Shown here piece by piece: positions 1 to 8,315 of a stretch of 24,388 nucleotides of DNA. Source of the stretch: an uncultured Clostridium sp. Lineage in GTDB: Bacteria > Bacillota > Clostridia > TANB77 > CAG-508. Position numbers and translations under genes: made by a program. The first letter of the stretch is position 1; each line of letters opens with the position of its first letter. A model generated the notes under the pieces. That model had not been told where the DNA came from. It was given only the letters and a program-made list of their open reading frames with translations, and searched no databases. The stretch is taken from assembly GCA_900553695.1 (NCBI GenBank), contig USEM01000017.1:1-24388 (forward strand). The letters are read 5' to 3'.

Positions 1-2
1 AC

Positions 3-1055
3 GCAACCTATACAACAGATCCTTTTGAAATAATACCACATAAAAACGGAATTGATTTTGATGTGGAAAAGGCAAAAGAAGCATTAAAAGAACAAAAAGA
101 CGAATACATTATAGATCTTATTATTACAGAACCAAAAGTACATACAAATGAAATTGGAGAAGAAGCATTTCCAGATTTATTAAGCTCATTCTCAACAAAA
201 TATGATGAAAGTAATGTACCAAGATCAAAAAATTTAAAAATTGCATTATCAAAATTAAATGGTGTAGTTATAATGCCAGGCGAAGTATTTTCGTATAATA
301 AAACACTTGGCAAAAGAACAGTAGAAGATGGATACCAATATGCAAACGGTTTTGCAGGAGGTAAAGTTGTACCAATGCTTGCAGGAGGAATATGCCAAAT
401 TTCATCAACTTTATATGATGCAGCATTATATGCAAATATGAAAATTATTGAAAGACATAACCATATGTTCCAAGCTGGATATGTAGAACCAGGAAAGGAC
501 GCTACAGTTGTTTATGGCTCACTTGATTTTCAATTTGAAAACACAAGAAAATATCCAATAATGCTAAAAACAAAATCAGGTGGTGGATTAGCAGAAATCA
601 AAATTTTTGGAATAAAAGAAGAAGTTGAGTATGATATAGAAATTATAACAGAAGTACAGAGTTATACATCATATAATGTGGTTTATGAAAATGACACAAA
701 TCTAGCTCCTGGTGCTGAAAGTGTAGCACAATGGGGATTAAAAGGATGTAGAAGTAAAACATATAGAATAATTAGTTTAAATGGACAAGAAATTTCGAAG
801 GAATTATTATCAACAGATTCATATAGTCCATTAAATAAAATAGTAAAAAGAGGAGTAAGTAAAACTCCTGCAAAAACAGAAAAACCAGCATCTACAACGC
901 CTGAAAAACCAACAACACCAACTAAACCGGAAACTCAAACAACACCTGAAAAACCAAGTGCAAATAATACAAACAATACAGTAAGTAACAACACAACAGG
1001 CAATACCACAGGAAATACAACAAACAATACCTCAAATAACACAAATGGAACATAA
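3..1055 (+). CDS. VanW family surface protein with C-terminal G5-like domain (5' end missing)
   Basis: The frame is open from the left edge, so the N-terminus lies outside the window; the GTG at 63 is only an internal codon. The middle carries the VanW signature: PGEVFSYN, then GGICQISSTLYDA, ERHNHM and a YG.LDF.F.N block. After it comes a G5-like segment ending in YSPLNKIVKRG. The last 60 or so residues are a low-complexity Thr/Pro/Asn/Gly tail, typical of a linker or wall-exposed region. VanW proteins are exported envelope proteins of poorly defined function, often with peptidoglycan-binding-like domains upstream; that part would be in the missing portion. The gene ends 24 bases before tgt on the same strand. 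Family assignment is firm, biochemical role is not known. Confidence 0.88.
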   Translation, partial: ATYTTDPFEIIPHKNGIDFDVEKAKEALKEQKDEYIIDLIITEPKVHTNEIGEEAFPDLLSSFSTKYDESNVPRSKNLKIALSKLNGVVIMPGEVFSYNKTLGKRTVEDGYQYANGFAGGKVVPMLAGGICQISSTLYDAALYANMKIIERHNHMFQAGYVEPGKDATVVYGSLDFQFENTRKYPIMLKTKSGGGLAEIKIFGIKEEVEYDIEIITEVQSYTSYNVVYENDTNLAPGAESVAQWGLKGCRSKTYRIISLNGQEISKELLSTDSYSPLNKIVKRGVSKTPAKTEKPASTTPEKPTTPTKPETQTTPEKPSANNTNNTVSNNTTGNTTGNTTNNTSNNTNGT

Positions 1056-1079
1056 AGCAAAAAAGAAAGGACAATTAAA

Positions 1080-2210
1080 ATGGAAGCAATTACATATGAA
1101 CTTAAACATGTTTGCAAACAAACAGGAGCAAGACGAGGAGTAGTACATACTCCTCATGGTGATATTCAAACACCAGTATTTATGCCAGTTGGAACACAAG
1201 CAACTGTGAAATCTATGACACCAGAAGAATTAAAAGAAGAAGTAAAAGCAGAAATTATACTTTCAAATACATACCATTTATACCTAAGACCAGGACATGA
1301 ATTAGTTAAAGAAGCTGGTGGTCTTCATAAATTTATGAATTGGGACAGGCCGATTTTAACAGATTGTGGAGGGTTTCAAGTATTTAGTTTAAGCGATTTA
1401 AGAACAATTTCTGAAGATGGAGTTGAATTTAAATCACACTTAGATGGAAGCAAACACTTCTTTTCGCCAGAAAAGGTAATGGAAATAGAGGAAGCTTTAG
1501 GTGCGGATATAATAATGTCATTTGATGAATGTGTTGAACCTAATGCAACATATGAATATACAAAACAATCAATGGAAAGAACAACAAGATGGGCTGAAAG
1601 ATGCAAAAAAGCACACACAACTACAGATAAACAAGGATTGTTTGGAATAATTCAAGGAGGTTTTTTTGAGGATTTAAGAAAAATCTCAGCAAAAGATTTA
1701 ATAAACTTAGACTTTCCAGGATATGCCATTGGAGGAATAAGTGTAGGAGAATCAAAGGAAGATTTCTTAAGAATTTTAAGATATACAGCACCACTTATGC
1801 CAGAAAATAAACCAAGATATCTAATGGGTGTTGGAACTCCGGATTATTTAATAGAAGCAGCAATTTCAGGAATAGATATGTGCGACTGCGTTTTACCAAC
1901 AAGAATAGCAAGAAATGGAACAGCACTAACATCACATGGAAAAGTTGTTATAAGAAATGCAACATATGAAAGAGATTGGGGAAAGCTAGATGATGAATGT
2001 GATTGTTATACTTGCAAAAACTATACAAGAGCTTATATAAGGCATCTTATAAAGACAAACGAAATTCTTGGAGTTAGGCTACTATCAATTCATAATTTGA
2101 GATTTTTAGTAAGATTAATGGAACAGGTGAGACAAGCTATTGAAGAAGATAGATTACTAGATTTTAAAAATGAGTTTTATAAAAAATATGGATATACAAC
2201 AAAAGATTAA
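1080..2210 (+). CDS. tgt: Queuine/preQ1 tRNA-guanine transglycosylase
   Basis: This enzyme exchanges guanine at the wobble position (34) of GUN-anticodon tRNAs for preQ1 in bacteria, a cytosolic step of queuosine synthesis. The 376 residues match the usual family length. Visible residues: DCGGFQVFSL with the general acid/base Asp at about residue 95, the nucleophile Asp at about 269 in CDCVLPTR, and the zinc ligands Cys307, Cys309, Cys312 and His338 in the CxCxxC...SIHNL arrangement. The GGISVGE substrate loop is present. The start ATG follows a modest AAAGGA ribosome site. Next gene follows after 24 bases, so co-transcription with the WG-repeat gene is likely. Identification is secure. Confidence 0.97.
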   Translation: MEAITYELKHVCKQTGARRGVVHTPHGDIQTPVFMPVGTQATVKSMTPEELKEEVKAEIILSNTYHLYLRPGHELVKEAGGLHKFMNWDRPILTDCGGFQVFSLSDLRTISEDGVEFKSHLDGSKHFFSPEKVMEIEEALGADIIMSFDECVEPNATYEYTKQSMERTTRWAERCKKAHTTTDKQGLFGIIQGGFFEDLRKISAKDLINLDFPGYAIGGISVGESKEDFLRILRYTAPLMPENKPRYLMGVGTPDYLIEAAISGIDMCDCVLPTRIARNGTALTSHGKVVIRNATYERDWGKLDDECDCYTCKNYTRAYIRHLIKTNEILGVRLLSIHNLRFLVRLMEQVRQAIEEDRLLDFKNEFYKKYGYTTKD

Positions 2211-2234
2211 ATGTTTTGAAAGGAATGAAAGATT

Positions 2235-3437
2235 ATGGATTTATTAAATGAAAAAAGGGAACAACCTGAAGAAAAATCAAAAGGAAAGAAAATTGTGCTT
2301 ATATTACTAATATTGTCAATTATAGGTGCTATAGGAATAGGAATTTTGATTTCTTTTCTAAAAGCAAACAAGGTAATTCCTAATACTTTATATATTAATG
2401 GCGAAAAAAAGGAAATTTCAAATACATTATTCGTTTCTGATAAGAATGGAAACAAATACATGAACTTGAAAGAGTTAGCAGAACTGTTGGGGTATAAATT
2501 CGATAACAGTGAATATCAAAAATATGATCTAGACACAACAAAATGTTATATTGCAAATGGAAAATTAATATCAGGTTTTGAAATGGATTCAAACAAAATA
2601 TATAAATATGAAGAAGGTACGAATTTAGATTACCAACACTATACTTTAAATCATAATATATTAGCTTATAACAACAATCTATACATTTCAACAGATGATT
2701 TACCAAAAGCATTGAACATAAAATATTCGGTTAACGAAAAAAATGAAATTAATTTATATACAACAGATTATTTAGCAAAATCTTATGATAAAAAATTACG
2801 AGAATTAGGATATACAATATCACAAGATGATAATAATAAAAAGGCAATAGCTTATGATTTTATTATAGCTAGTAAAAATGGAATATGGAGCGTATTTGAT
2901 ACAAATTATCAAGAAATAATAGGTGGAGCAAAATATACAAGTATATATTTTGATGAATGTAATTTTAACTATATAGTGTCAAATACAAATGGACAATATG
3001 GTATAATTAGTACAACAGGACGTGCAGTACAGTCATTAAAATATGATGGGTTAGAAATTATCAATTATGAACGTATGTTATATAAAGTGAAAAATAAAAA
3101 TAAATATGGTGTAATGAAAAAGGATGGTACAATAATCGGAGAGATTATTTATGATGACATTGGATATAAAGCAAATTCACAAAATAAGATTCTATATACG
3201 TTAATAGTTCCTAAAATGGACAACTTAGCAAATGACTCAATAGTTATAAAAAATAATGGAAAATATGGATTAATGGACATCGATACAGGAGATGAGTTAT
3301 TACCTTGTGATCATTTAGATGAGTTATATTCAGTAAGTGAGCTAGGAAAAATATATTATAGGGTAGAGGTTGAAAAACAAACATTAGAATTAAAAGAATA
3401 TTTAAGATTAAGAGCAACACAAGTGGTAAACCTTTAA
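2235..3437 (+). CDS. Membrane-anchored WG-repeat protein
   Basis: 400 residues. A short charged N-terminus is followed by one hydrophobic segment at about residues 19-43 (signal anchor). A domain resembling the copper-amine-oxidase-N-like extracellular module follows (about 50-110, with NLKELAELLGYKF). The second half holds WG-type repeats (about 25-45 residues each) recognisable as NGIWSVFD, NGQYGIIS, NKYGVMKKDGTII and NGKYGLMD. The arrangement predicts an extracytoplasmic beta-repeat protein tethered to the membrane. No enzymatic residues were identified. The ATG sits after a GAAAGGA ribosome site and the gene ends at a bidirectional terminator. Domain type is confident, function unknown. 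Confidence 0.75.
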   Translation: MDLLNEKREQPEEKSKGKKIVLILLILSIIGAIGIGILISFLKANKVIPNTLYINGEKKEISNTLFVSDKNGNKYMNLKELAELLGYKFDNSEYQKYDLDTTKCYIANGKLISGFEMDSNKIYKYEEGTNLDYQHYTLNHNILAYNNNLYISTDDLPKALNIKYSVNEKNEINLYTTDYLAKSYDKKLRELGYTISQDDNNKKAIAYDFIIASKNGIWSVFDTNYQEIIGGAKYTSIYFDECNFNYIVSNTNGQYGIISTTGRAVQSLKYDGLEIINYERMLYKVKNKNKYGVMKKDGTIIGEIIYDDIGYKANSQNKILYTLIVPKMDNLANDSIVIKNNGKYGLMDIDTGDELLPCDHLDELYSVSELGKIYYRVEVEKQTLELKEYLRLRATQVVNL

Positions 3438-3443
3438 AAAAGT

Positions 3444-3472
3444 AAGGAACTTCAATTTAGAAGTTCCTTTTT
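3444..3472. terminator. Bidirectional intrinsic terminator
   Basis: A 10-bp perfect stem (3444-3453 with 3460-3469), 6-base loop, T-run on the right and A-run on the left. It sits between convergent genes and can serve both strands. Confidence 0.85.
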
Positions 3473-3473
3473 A

Positions 3474-3851
3474 CTACATTTTTTGTTCACCAGGTAAGAA
3501 ATAATCAACTACACCGTAAATTAAAGCACCAATTATTGCAGACATCCAAGAAATTGCATAACCTGCAACAAAATATTGTGTAGCATATAGTATAATAACT
3601 GATAGAACAAACCCTACAAACCCTTTACCAAAAGGACTTGCTTGAATACCTGTAAATTTAGAAATAAGGTAATCCATAATAGTAAGCACAACAGCAGCTG
3701 CGGCTAAAGCCCAAAAATTATTAATCTCAAAACCAGGTGTAAAGAAAGCTGTAATAGCAAGAACTATAGCAGCAGTTATTAGTCTACCAACTATTAACCA
3801 AGCTGTATTAGTACCATTTGAAGTTTGTACATTTTGATTGTTATTTCCCAT
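3474..3851 (-). CDS. Small membrane protein, Phage_holin_4_2 / YvlD type
   Basis: 125 residues from the ATG at 3851. This start is preferred over an upstream in-frame codon because AGGAGGT lies 9 bases upstream of it. Several hydrophobic segments follow a polar Asn/Gln-rich N-terminus. The family pattern MDYLISKFTGIQASPFGKG, then FVGFVLSVIILYATQYFVAG and YGVVDYFLPG, is recognisable. Despite the family name these are usually chromosomal membrane proteins rather than lysis proteins, and the surroundings here are chromosomal. It is convergent with the WG-repeat gene and divergent from the DUF421 gene. Precise role unknown. Confidence 0.82.
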   Translation of the reverse strand: MGNNNQNVQTSNGTNTAWLIVGRLITAAIVLAITAFFTPGFEINNFWALAAAAVVLTIMDYLISKFTGIQASPFGKGFVGFVLSVIILYATQYFVAGYAISWMSAIIGALIYGVVDYFLPGEQKM

Positions 3852-4009
3852 TTGCTTAAAACCTCCTAACTTTAAATATATATATTTAATTTTGCTTTGA
3901 TTTTTAGGTTTCGTATATATTATTTTCAATAAATAAATTTTTATTCAAAAAAATCTTGTATAAATTCAAAAAAAATGTGAAAAATTTAACTATAAAAAAG
4001 GAGACAAAA

Positions 4010-4684
4010 ATGTTAAACACTTTTGTAAGAGTAAGCATTATTTACATACTAGTTTTAGTAGTAATGCGTATAATGGGAAAACGTGAAATTAGCCAAATGC
4101 AGCCATTTGAACTAGTTATTGCTATAATGATAGCAGACTTAGCTTCTGTTCCAATGTCTGATACAGGCATTCCAATATTTAATGGTATAATACCAATCTT
4201 AGCATTGTTATTATTCCAGTTAATAATCTCAATTATTAACCTAAGAAGTATAAAGTTAAGACAAATAATTTGTGGAAAACCACAAATTCTAATATATAGA
4301 GGAAAAATTGATGAAAAAGCACTTAAAAAAGAAAAGATAACAATAAATGAACTTCAAGAAAGACTTAGACAAAATAATATTTTCACACTAGGAGATGTAG
4401 AATATGCAATACTTGAAACAAGTGGCGAAATAAGCGTAATACAAAAGCCAGAAAAACGAAATACAATACCAGAAGATTTTAATATAACACCAGAATATGA
4501 GGGAATTCCATATGATTTAATAATAGATGGAAGAATAATGTATGATAATCTAAAGAAAATTGGGAAAGATGAAATATGGCTAAAAAAACAAGTAGATAAA
4601 TTTAAAATAAAGCCAGAAAATGCATTAATAGTAACATTTGATGGAAAAGAACAAATCTTTTGCCAAGAGAAAGAAAGGAAATAA
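4010..4684 (+). CDS. DUF421 (YetF-like) membrane protein
   Basis: 224 residues from the ATG at 4010, which has AAGGAG 6 bases upstream. Three N-terminal membrane segments with the characteristic RIMGKREISQMQPFELV motif are followed by a cytoplasmic domain. That domain has KPQILIYRGKIDEKAL and LRQNNIFTLGDVEYAILE, both diagnostic of DUF421. The family includes Bacillus spore and membrane proteins such as YetF; molecular function is not settled. Its stop is 2 bases before the next start, so it is tightly coupled to the DUF4363 gene, a common partnership in Firmicutes. Confidence 0.88.
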   Translation: MLNTFVRVSIIYILVLVVMRIMGKREISQMQPFELVIAIMIADLASVPMSDTGIPIFNGIIPILALLLFQLIISIINLRSIKLRQIICGKPQILIYRGKIDEKALKKEKITINELQERLRQNNIFTLGDVEYAILETSGEISVIQKPEKRNTIPEDFNITPEYEGIPYDLIIDGRIMYDNLKKIGKDEIWLKKQVDKFKIKPENALIVTFDGKEQIFCQEKERK

Positions 4685-4686
4685 AA

Positions 4687-5079
4687 ATGAGAGATGCCAT
4701 AATAATTATTTCAATTATATTAATTATTATAGTTGGAGATTTAATGATGCAAAACTACTTAAGCAAAACAACAGAAGAACTACTAGCAGATTTAAATGAA
4801 TTGAAAGATAAAGCTATAAAAGTAAAAGAAGATAATGAAAGAGATGAAATTATAACTCTTGCAAATAATGTTGATGAAAAATGGCAAGAAATTAGCAATA
4901 CTTGGTCCATTATAATAGTTCATCAAGAAATAGATAACCTAGAGCAAGCCTTTACAAGAGCAAAAGCAAGCATAGAAAATGGTGAATTAGATGATGCAAT
5001 TCCGGAAATTGAAGAAGCAATTTTCTTTACCAACCATGTTTGTGATAGAGAAAGGTTGAGCCTAAAAAATATATTTTAA
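4687..5079 (+). CDS. DUF4363 family membrane-anchored protein
   Basis: 130 residues from the ATG at 4687, which has GAAAGGA upstream and lies just behind the DUF421 stop. One N-terminal hydrophobic segment (about residues 4-22) is followed by a helical, Glu/Lys-rich domain with a WQEISNTWSIIIVHQEIDNL segment and a tail rich in acidic residues. This is the typical DUF4363 layout. It presumably acts with the DUF421 partner at the membrane; this is inferred from adjacency only. Confidence 0.75.
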   Translation: MRDAIIIISIILIIIVGDLMMQNYLSKTTEELLADLNELKDKAIKVKEDNERDEIITLANNVDEKWQEISNTWSIIIVHQEIDNLEQAFTRAKASIENGELDDAIPEIEEAIFFTNHVCDRERLSLKNIF

Positions 5080-5104
5080 TAAATTTGCAAAAACATTTCA
5101 TTTT

Positions 5105-5134
5105 TTGAGCTTTTTATGATAAAATAGTATAGAA
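5105..5134 (+). promoter_or_regulatory. Possible promoter for uppS-cdsA-rseP
   Basis: TTGAGC at 5105-5110 and TATAGA at 5129-5134 are spaced by 18 bases, ahead of the uppS ribosome site. The match is moderate and other hexamer pairs are possible in this A/T-rich gap. Confidence 0.35.
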
Positions 5135-5156
5135 GTAAAATTGAAAGGACGAAAAT

Positions 5157-5891
5157 ATGGAAGAAATAGATTTAGAAAATTTACCAAAACATATAGCAAT
5201 AATTATGGACGGAAATAGACGTTGGGCTAAAGCAAGAGGCTTAACCACAAAAGACGGACACAAAGCGGGTTCAAAGAATCTAGATAACATAGCAACATTT
5301 TGTAATGAAATAGGAATAAAATATTTAACAGTATATGCGTTTTCAACAGAAAACTGGAAACGTACACAAGAAGAAGTTTCTGCTTTAATGTTTATATTAA
5401 AAGCAAACTTAGATTCTATGCTTAGAAAACTAGACCTAAAAAATATAAAAATTAGAGTGATTGGTGAAAAGGAAAATATACCACCAGATATTCAAAAAAA
5501 GATTGATAAATTAGTTGAAAAAACCAAGAATAATACAGGTTTAGTTTTAAATATAGCATTTAACTATGGTGGTAGAGCAGAACTTGTACATAGTACAAAA
5601 GTTATTGCAGAAAAAGTAAAATCAGGAGAAATTGATATTGAAGATATTAATGAAAAACTAATATCAGATAGCATCTACACAGCAGGCCAACCAGATCCGG
5701 ATTTAATGATAAGAACAAGTCATGAATTAAGAACAAGTAACTTTTTACCATGGCAACTTACATATTCGGAATTCTATTTCCCAGATAAACATTGGCCAGA
5801 GTTTGATCGAGAAGATTTAATAGAGGCAATTAAGATATATCAAAAAAGAAATAGAAGATTTGGGGGACGCCCAGACGAGGTGAAAAAATAA
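5157..5891 (+). CDS. uppS: Undecaprenyl diphosphate synthase (isoprenyl transferase)
   Basis: This cis-prenyltransferase adds isopentenyl units to farnesyl diphosphate to make the C55 lipid carrier for cell-wall synthesis; it acts at the cytosolic membrane face. The 244 residues contain the catalytic HIAIIMDGNRRWAK motif near the N-terminus, the YAFSTENWKR motif and the C-terminal substrate-binding motif. In that last motif the usual R-T-x-G-E-x-R reads RTSHELR, so His replaces the customary Gly. The ribosome site is GAAAGGA. The stop TAA shares its last base with the ATG of cdsA, indicating translational coupling. Very secure. Confidence 0.97.
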   Translation: MEEIDLENLPKHIAIIMDGNRRWAKARGLTTKDGHKAGSKNLDNIATFCNEIGIKYLTVYAFSTENWKRTQEEVSALMFILKANLDSMLRKLDLKNIKIRVIGEKENIPPDIQKKIDKLVEKTKNNTGLVLNIAFNYGGRAELVHSTKVIAEKVKSGEIDIEDINEKLISDSIYTAGQPDPDLMIRTSHELRTSNFLPWQLTYSEFYFPDKHWPEFDREDLIEAIKIYQKRNRRFGGRPDEVKK

Positions 5892-6688
5892 TGAAAACAA
5901 AAATAAAAAGGTTTATATCTGGCATGATATTATTTTTAGCAGTAGCAGTTATCCTTATTTTTGGAAACAGCACAGCTGTAAATTTAACCATATCAGCAGT
6001 TGCAATAATAGCAATAAATGAGTATTTTAATTGTCTTTCAAAAAAGTATAATGTTGAGAGATGGATAGGCAACATTTTGGCAATATTACTTGCATTTATA
6101 AATGTTCTCCCAAAGGAAATTCTAATACTTATGTTTCCAATTGGTATAGCTTTATTATTCTTTAAAGTTATAATAACAGAAATGAAAACAAACTTTGTAG
6201 ATATTGCAATAACAGGCTTTGGAATAATATATATAATTGGATTTATAGTGTTTATACCACTAATATATATGTCAGAACACGGTAAGCTTTTAATTTGGTA
6301 CTTGGCAATATCCGCTTGGGGAACAGATACTTTTGCATATCTAGTAGGAATAAAATTTGGAAAACACAAATTAACACCAATTAGTCCTAAAAAATCAATA
6401 GAAGGAAGTATAGGAGGAATTGTTGGAAGTACATTAATTGCAATTATATATACATACTTTATAAACAAAATTTGTAATGCTGGAATTTCTTATTTTACAA
6501 TAACAGGAATTGCAGTAGTATTAAGTGTTCTTTCACAAATAGGTGATTTAGCAGCTTCTAGCATAAAAAGATATGTAGATATAAAAGACTTTGGAAAAAT
6601 AATTCCAGGACATGGAGGAATGTTAGATAGAATAGATAGTATTCTATTTATTGCTCCATTTGCATACTTTTTACTAACAATGATATAG
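5891..6688 (+). CDS. cdsA: Phosphatidate cytidylyltransferase
   Basis: CdsA makes CDP-diacylglycerol from phosphatidic acid and CTP, the branch point of phospholipid synthesis. It is a 265-residue polytopic membrane protein with the expected run of hydrophobic segments. The signature near the C-terminus is present: S-x-x-K-R-Y followed by DFGKIIPGHGGMLDRIDS. The start overlaps the uppS stop by one base. Family operons often have dxr between cdsA and rseP; here rseP follows directly after 15 bases. Confidence 0.96.
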   Translation: MKTKIKRFISGMILFLAVAVILIFGNSTAVNLTISAVAIIAINEYFNCLSKKYNVERWIGNILAILLAFINVLPKEILILMFPIGIALLFFKVIITEMKTNFVDIAITGFGIIYIIGFIVFIPLIYMSEHGKLLIWYLAISAWGTDTFAYLVGIKFGKHKLTPISPKKSIEGSIGGIVGSTLIAIIYTYFINKICNAGISYFTITGIAVVLSVLSQIGDLAASSIKRYVDIKDFGKIIPGHGGMLDRIDSILFIAPFAYFLLTMI

Positions 6689-6703
6689 AAAAGAGGAGAA
6701 ACT

Positions 6704-7426
6704 TTGATAGTAGGAATTATTAAAATAGCATTTTTGCTAGGATTTTTGATTTTCATACATGAGTTAGGACATTTTCTGGTTGCAAAGCTATTCAAGGTAA
6801 AAATTAAGCAATTTGCAATAGGCTTTGGTCCAACAATCTGGAAAAAACAAGGTAAAGAAACCTCATATGAGCTAAAACTAATTCCAATGGGTGGCTTTGT
6901 AAACATGCTTGGAGAAGAAGAACCAGTTGAAGATGAAAGAGCATATAACAAAAAGAGCATTACACAAAAAATTGCAATACTACTTGCAGGAGGAACTGTA
7001 AATATAATTTTTGGACTGCTAGTTTGCATTATTATTGCATCAAGTATATTAGGTTTAAAAAATGGTATAAGATTTACAGGAGAGTTCTTAGGAGCAACAT
7101 TTCAAGGGATAGGTGAACTATTTACAGGAAGAATTAAAGCAGATCAACTTGTTGGAGTTGTAGGAATATCAGATATGGTAGTTGAAACAAATGGCTTAAG
7201 AGATTTCTTATATTTAATGGCTGTAATATCAGTATCACTAGGAATAACAAACCTATTACCATTTCCACCATTAGATGGAGGAAAGATATTTCTATTATTA
7301 ATAGAAGCAATAAGAAAGAAACCATTAAAACAAAAAACAGAAATTGGCATACAAATGGCAGGTTTCGTTCTACTAATCGGGTTATCAATATTTGTAACTT
7401 ACAACGATATAGTAAGAATTCTATAA
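6704..7426 (+). CDS. Short site-2 (M50) metalloprotease, RseP-like, no PDZ domain
   Basis: This intramembrane zinc protease has HELGH at residues 19-23 in the first membrane helix and the third zinc ligand Asp191 in NLLPFPPLDGG. It starts with TTG; AGAGGAG lies 7 bases upstream, and no better start is seen. The GFG and MGGFVNMLGEEE segments and the GVVGISDMV motif are as in RseP. However, the protein is only 240 residues, against roughly 340-430 in usual RseP proteins. The whole PDZ region between the second membrane helix (IIFGLLVCIIIASS) and the GELFTG segment is absent. It therefore probably cleaves membrane substrates without PDZ gating. Position behind cdsA supports the RseP lineage. Confidence 0.9.
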   Translation: MIVGIIKIAFLLGFLIFIHELGHFLVAKLFKVKIKQFAIGFGPTIWKKQGKETSYELKLIPMGGFVNMLGEEEPVEDERAYNKKSITQKIAILLAGGTVNIIFGLLVCIIIASSILGLKNGIRFTGEFLGATFQGIGELFTGRIKADQLVGVVGISDMVVETNGLRDFLYLMAVISVSLGITNLLPFPPLDGGKIFLLLIEAIRKKPLKQKTEIGIQMAGFVLLIGLSIFVTYNDIVRIL

Positions 7427-7432
7427 AAAAGG

Positions 7433-7461
7433 TTGATTTTTATAACAAAATATGGTAAAAT
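7433..7461 (+). promoter_or_regulatory. Promoter of the rpsF-ssb-rpsR operon
   Basis: TTGATT at 7433-7438, 17-base spacer, TAAAAT at 7456-7461 with a TG extended -10 element. The predicted start of transcription is near 7468, inside the terminator stem of the upstream operon. Confidence 0.75.
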
Positions 7462-7492
7462 AAATAGGCTGCAAAAACAGCCTATTTATTTT
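7462..7492 (+). terminator. Hairpin ending the uppS operon, overlapping the rpsF promoter
   Basis: A 10-bp perfect stem (7462-7471 with 7478-7487), 6-base loop, followed by ATTTT. The left arm directly abuts the rpsF -10 hexamer, so the terminator and the next promoter share DNA. Confidence 0.6.
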
Positions 7493-7535
7493 GGCTGTTT
7501 TATCCTTACTCATATTTATTTTAGGCGATATGGGT
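7474..7535 (+). promoter_or_regulatory. rpsF leader with alternative stem, possible ribosomal protein leader
   Basis: A second perfect 9-bp stem (7474-7482 with 7493-7501) reuses the right arm of the preceding terminator hairpin, so the two folds exclude each other. A further hairpin pairs 7508-7514 with 7529-7535 (one G-T pair) around a 14-base loop. rpsF leaders in other bacteria bind the S6:S18 complex; I cannot confirm the consensus here. Confidence 0.4.
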
Positions 7536-7560
7536 TATAACCAAGAGGGAGGTGGAAATG

Positions 7561-7845
7561 ATGAATAAATACGAAAGTGTTATCATTGTTAATCCAAATT
7601 TAGAGGAAGAAAGTGTTAAAAACTTAATAAAAAAATTCTCTGATTTAATTAATACTGATGGAACAGTTGCTTCTGTTGAAGAAATGGGAAAAAGAAAATT
7701 AGCTTACGAAATTAAAAAACAAAAAGAAGGTTTCTATATAGTATTCAAATTCGAAGCAAAACCAGAACTAATATCTGAACTTGAAAGAAATTACAGAATA
7801 ACAGATGAAGTTATGAAATTTATAGTAATAAAAGAAGAAGTATAA
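7561..7845 (+). CDS. rpsF: 30S ribosomal protein S6
   Basis: S6 binds 16S rRNA together with S18 in the 30S platform. The 94 residues begin MNKYESVIIVNPNLEEE, typical of S6. The gene has ATGATG at 7558-7563; the second ATG is chosen because GGGAGGT ends 7 bases before it. It is first in the conserved rpsF-ssb-rpsR operon. The leader carries foldable sequence that could mediate autoregulation. Confidence 0.95.
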   Translation: MNKYESVIIVNPNLEEESVKNLIKKFSDLINTDGTVASVEEMGKRKLAYEIKKQKEGFYIVFKFEAKPELISELERNYRITDEVMKFIVIKEEV

Positions 7846-7872
7846 ACCTGTAATTTTAAGGAGGAACGATAT

Positions 7873-8292
7873 ATGAATAAAGTTATTTTAATGGGACGTT
7901 TAACCAGAGATCCAGAAGTTAGATATACAACTAACACAAACACTTTAGTAGCAAGCTTTTCATTAGCAGTAAATAGAAGGTTTGCAAAACAAGGTGAAGA
8001 AAGACAAGCAGACTTTATAAACGTAGTAGCTTGGAACAAAACTGGCGAGTTTTGTAGCAAGTGGTTTAAGAAAGGTCAACAAGTTGGTGTAGTTGGAAGA
8101 CTTCAAACAAGAAATTGGGAAGATGAAAATAAAGTTAAACATTATATAACAGAGGTAGTCGCAGAAGAAGCATATTTTGCAGATAGCAAGAGAGATAATG
8201 CTGGAGCAGATGGATTCGAAAATACTTTTGGAAGCACAGTTTCTGAAAGCTCAGAATTTAGCGTGCAATCAGATGACGATTTACCATTCTAG
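7873..8292 (+). CDS. ssb: Single-stranded DNA-binding protein
   Basis: 139 residues. An OB-fold starting MNKVILMGRLTRDPEVRYT and containing FINVVAWNKTGEF is followed by an acidic flexible tail ending in DDDLPF, the conserved C-terminal tip that recruits replication and repair partners. A strong AAGGAGG ribosome site precedes the ATG. It lies between rpsF and rpsR as in most bacteria, so it is the host, not the phage, SSB. Confidence 0.97.
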   Translation: MNKVILMGRLTRDPEVRYTTNTNTLVASFSLAVNRRFAKQGEERQADFINVVAWNKTGEFCSKWFKKGQQVGVVGRLQTRNWEDENKVKHYITEVVAEEAYFADSKRDNAGADGFENTFGSTVSESSEFSVQSDDDLPF

Positions 8293-8315
8293 TAAATAGG
8301 AAGGGGGAATAAAAA

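Noticed and set aside
935..1117. Minus-strand hydrophobic reading frame over the VanW tail
   Set aside because: It is the antisense of a Thr/Asn/Pro low-complexity region; no ribosome site, typical shadow.
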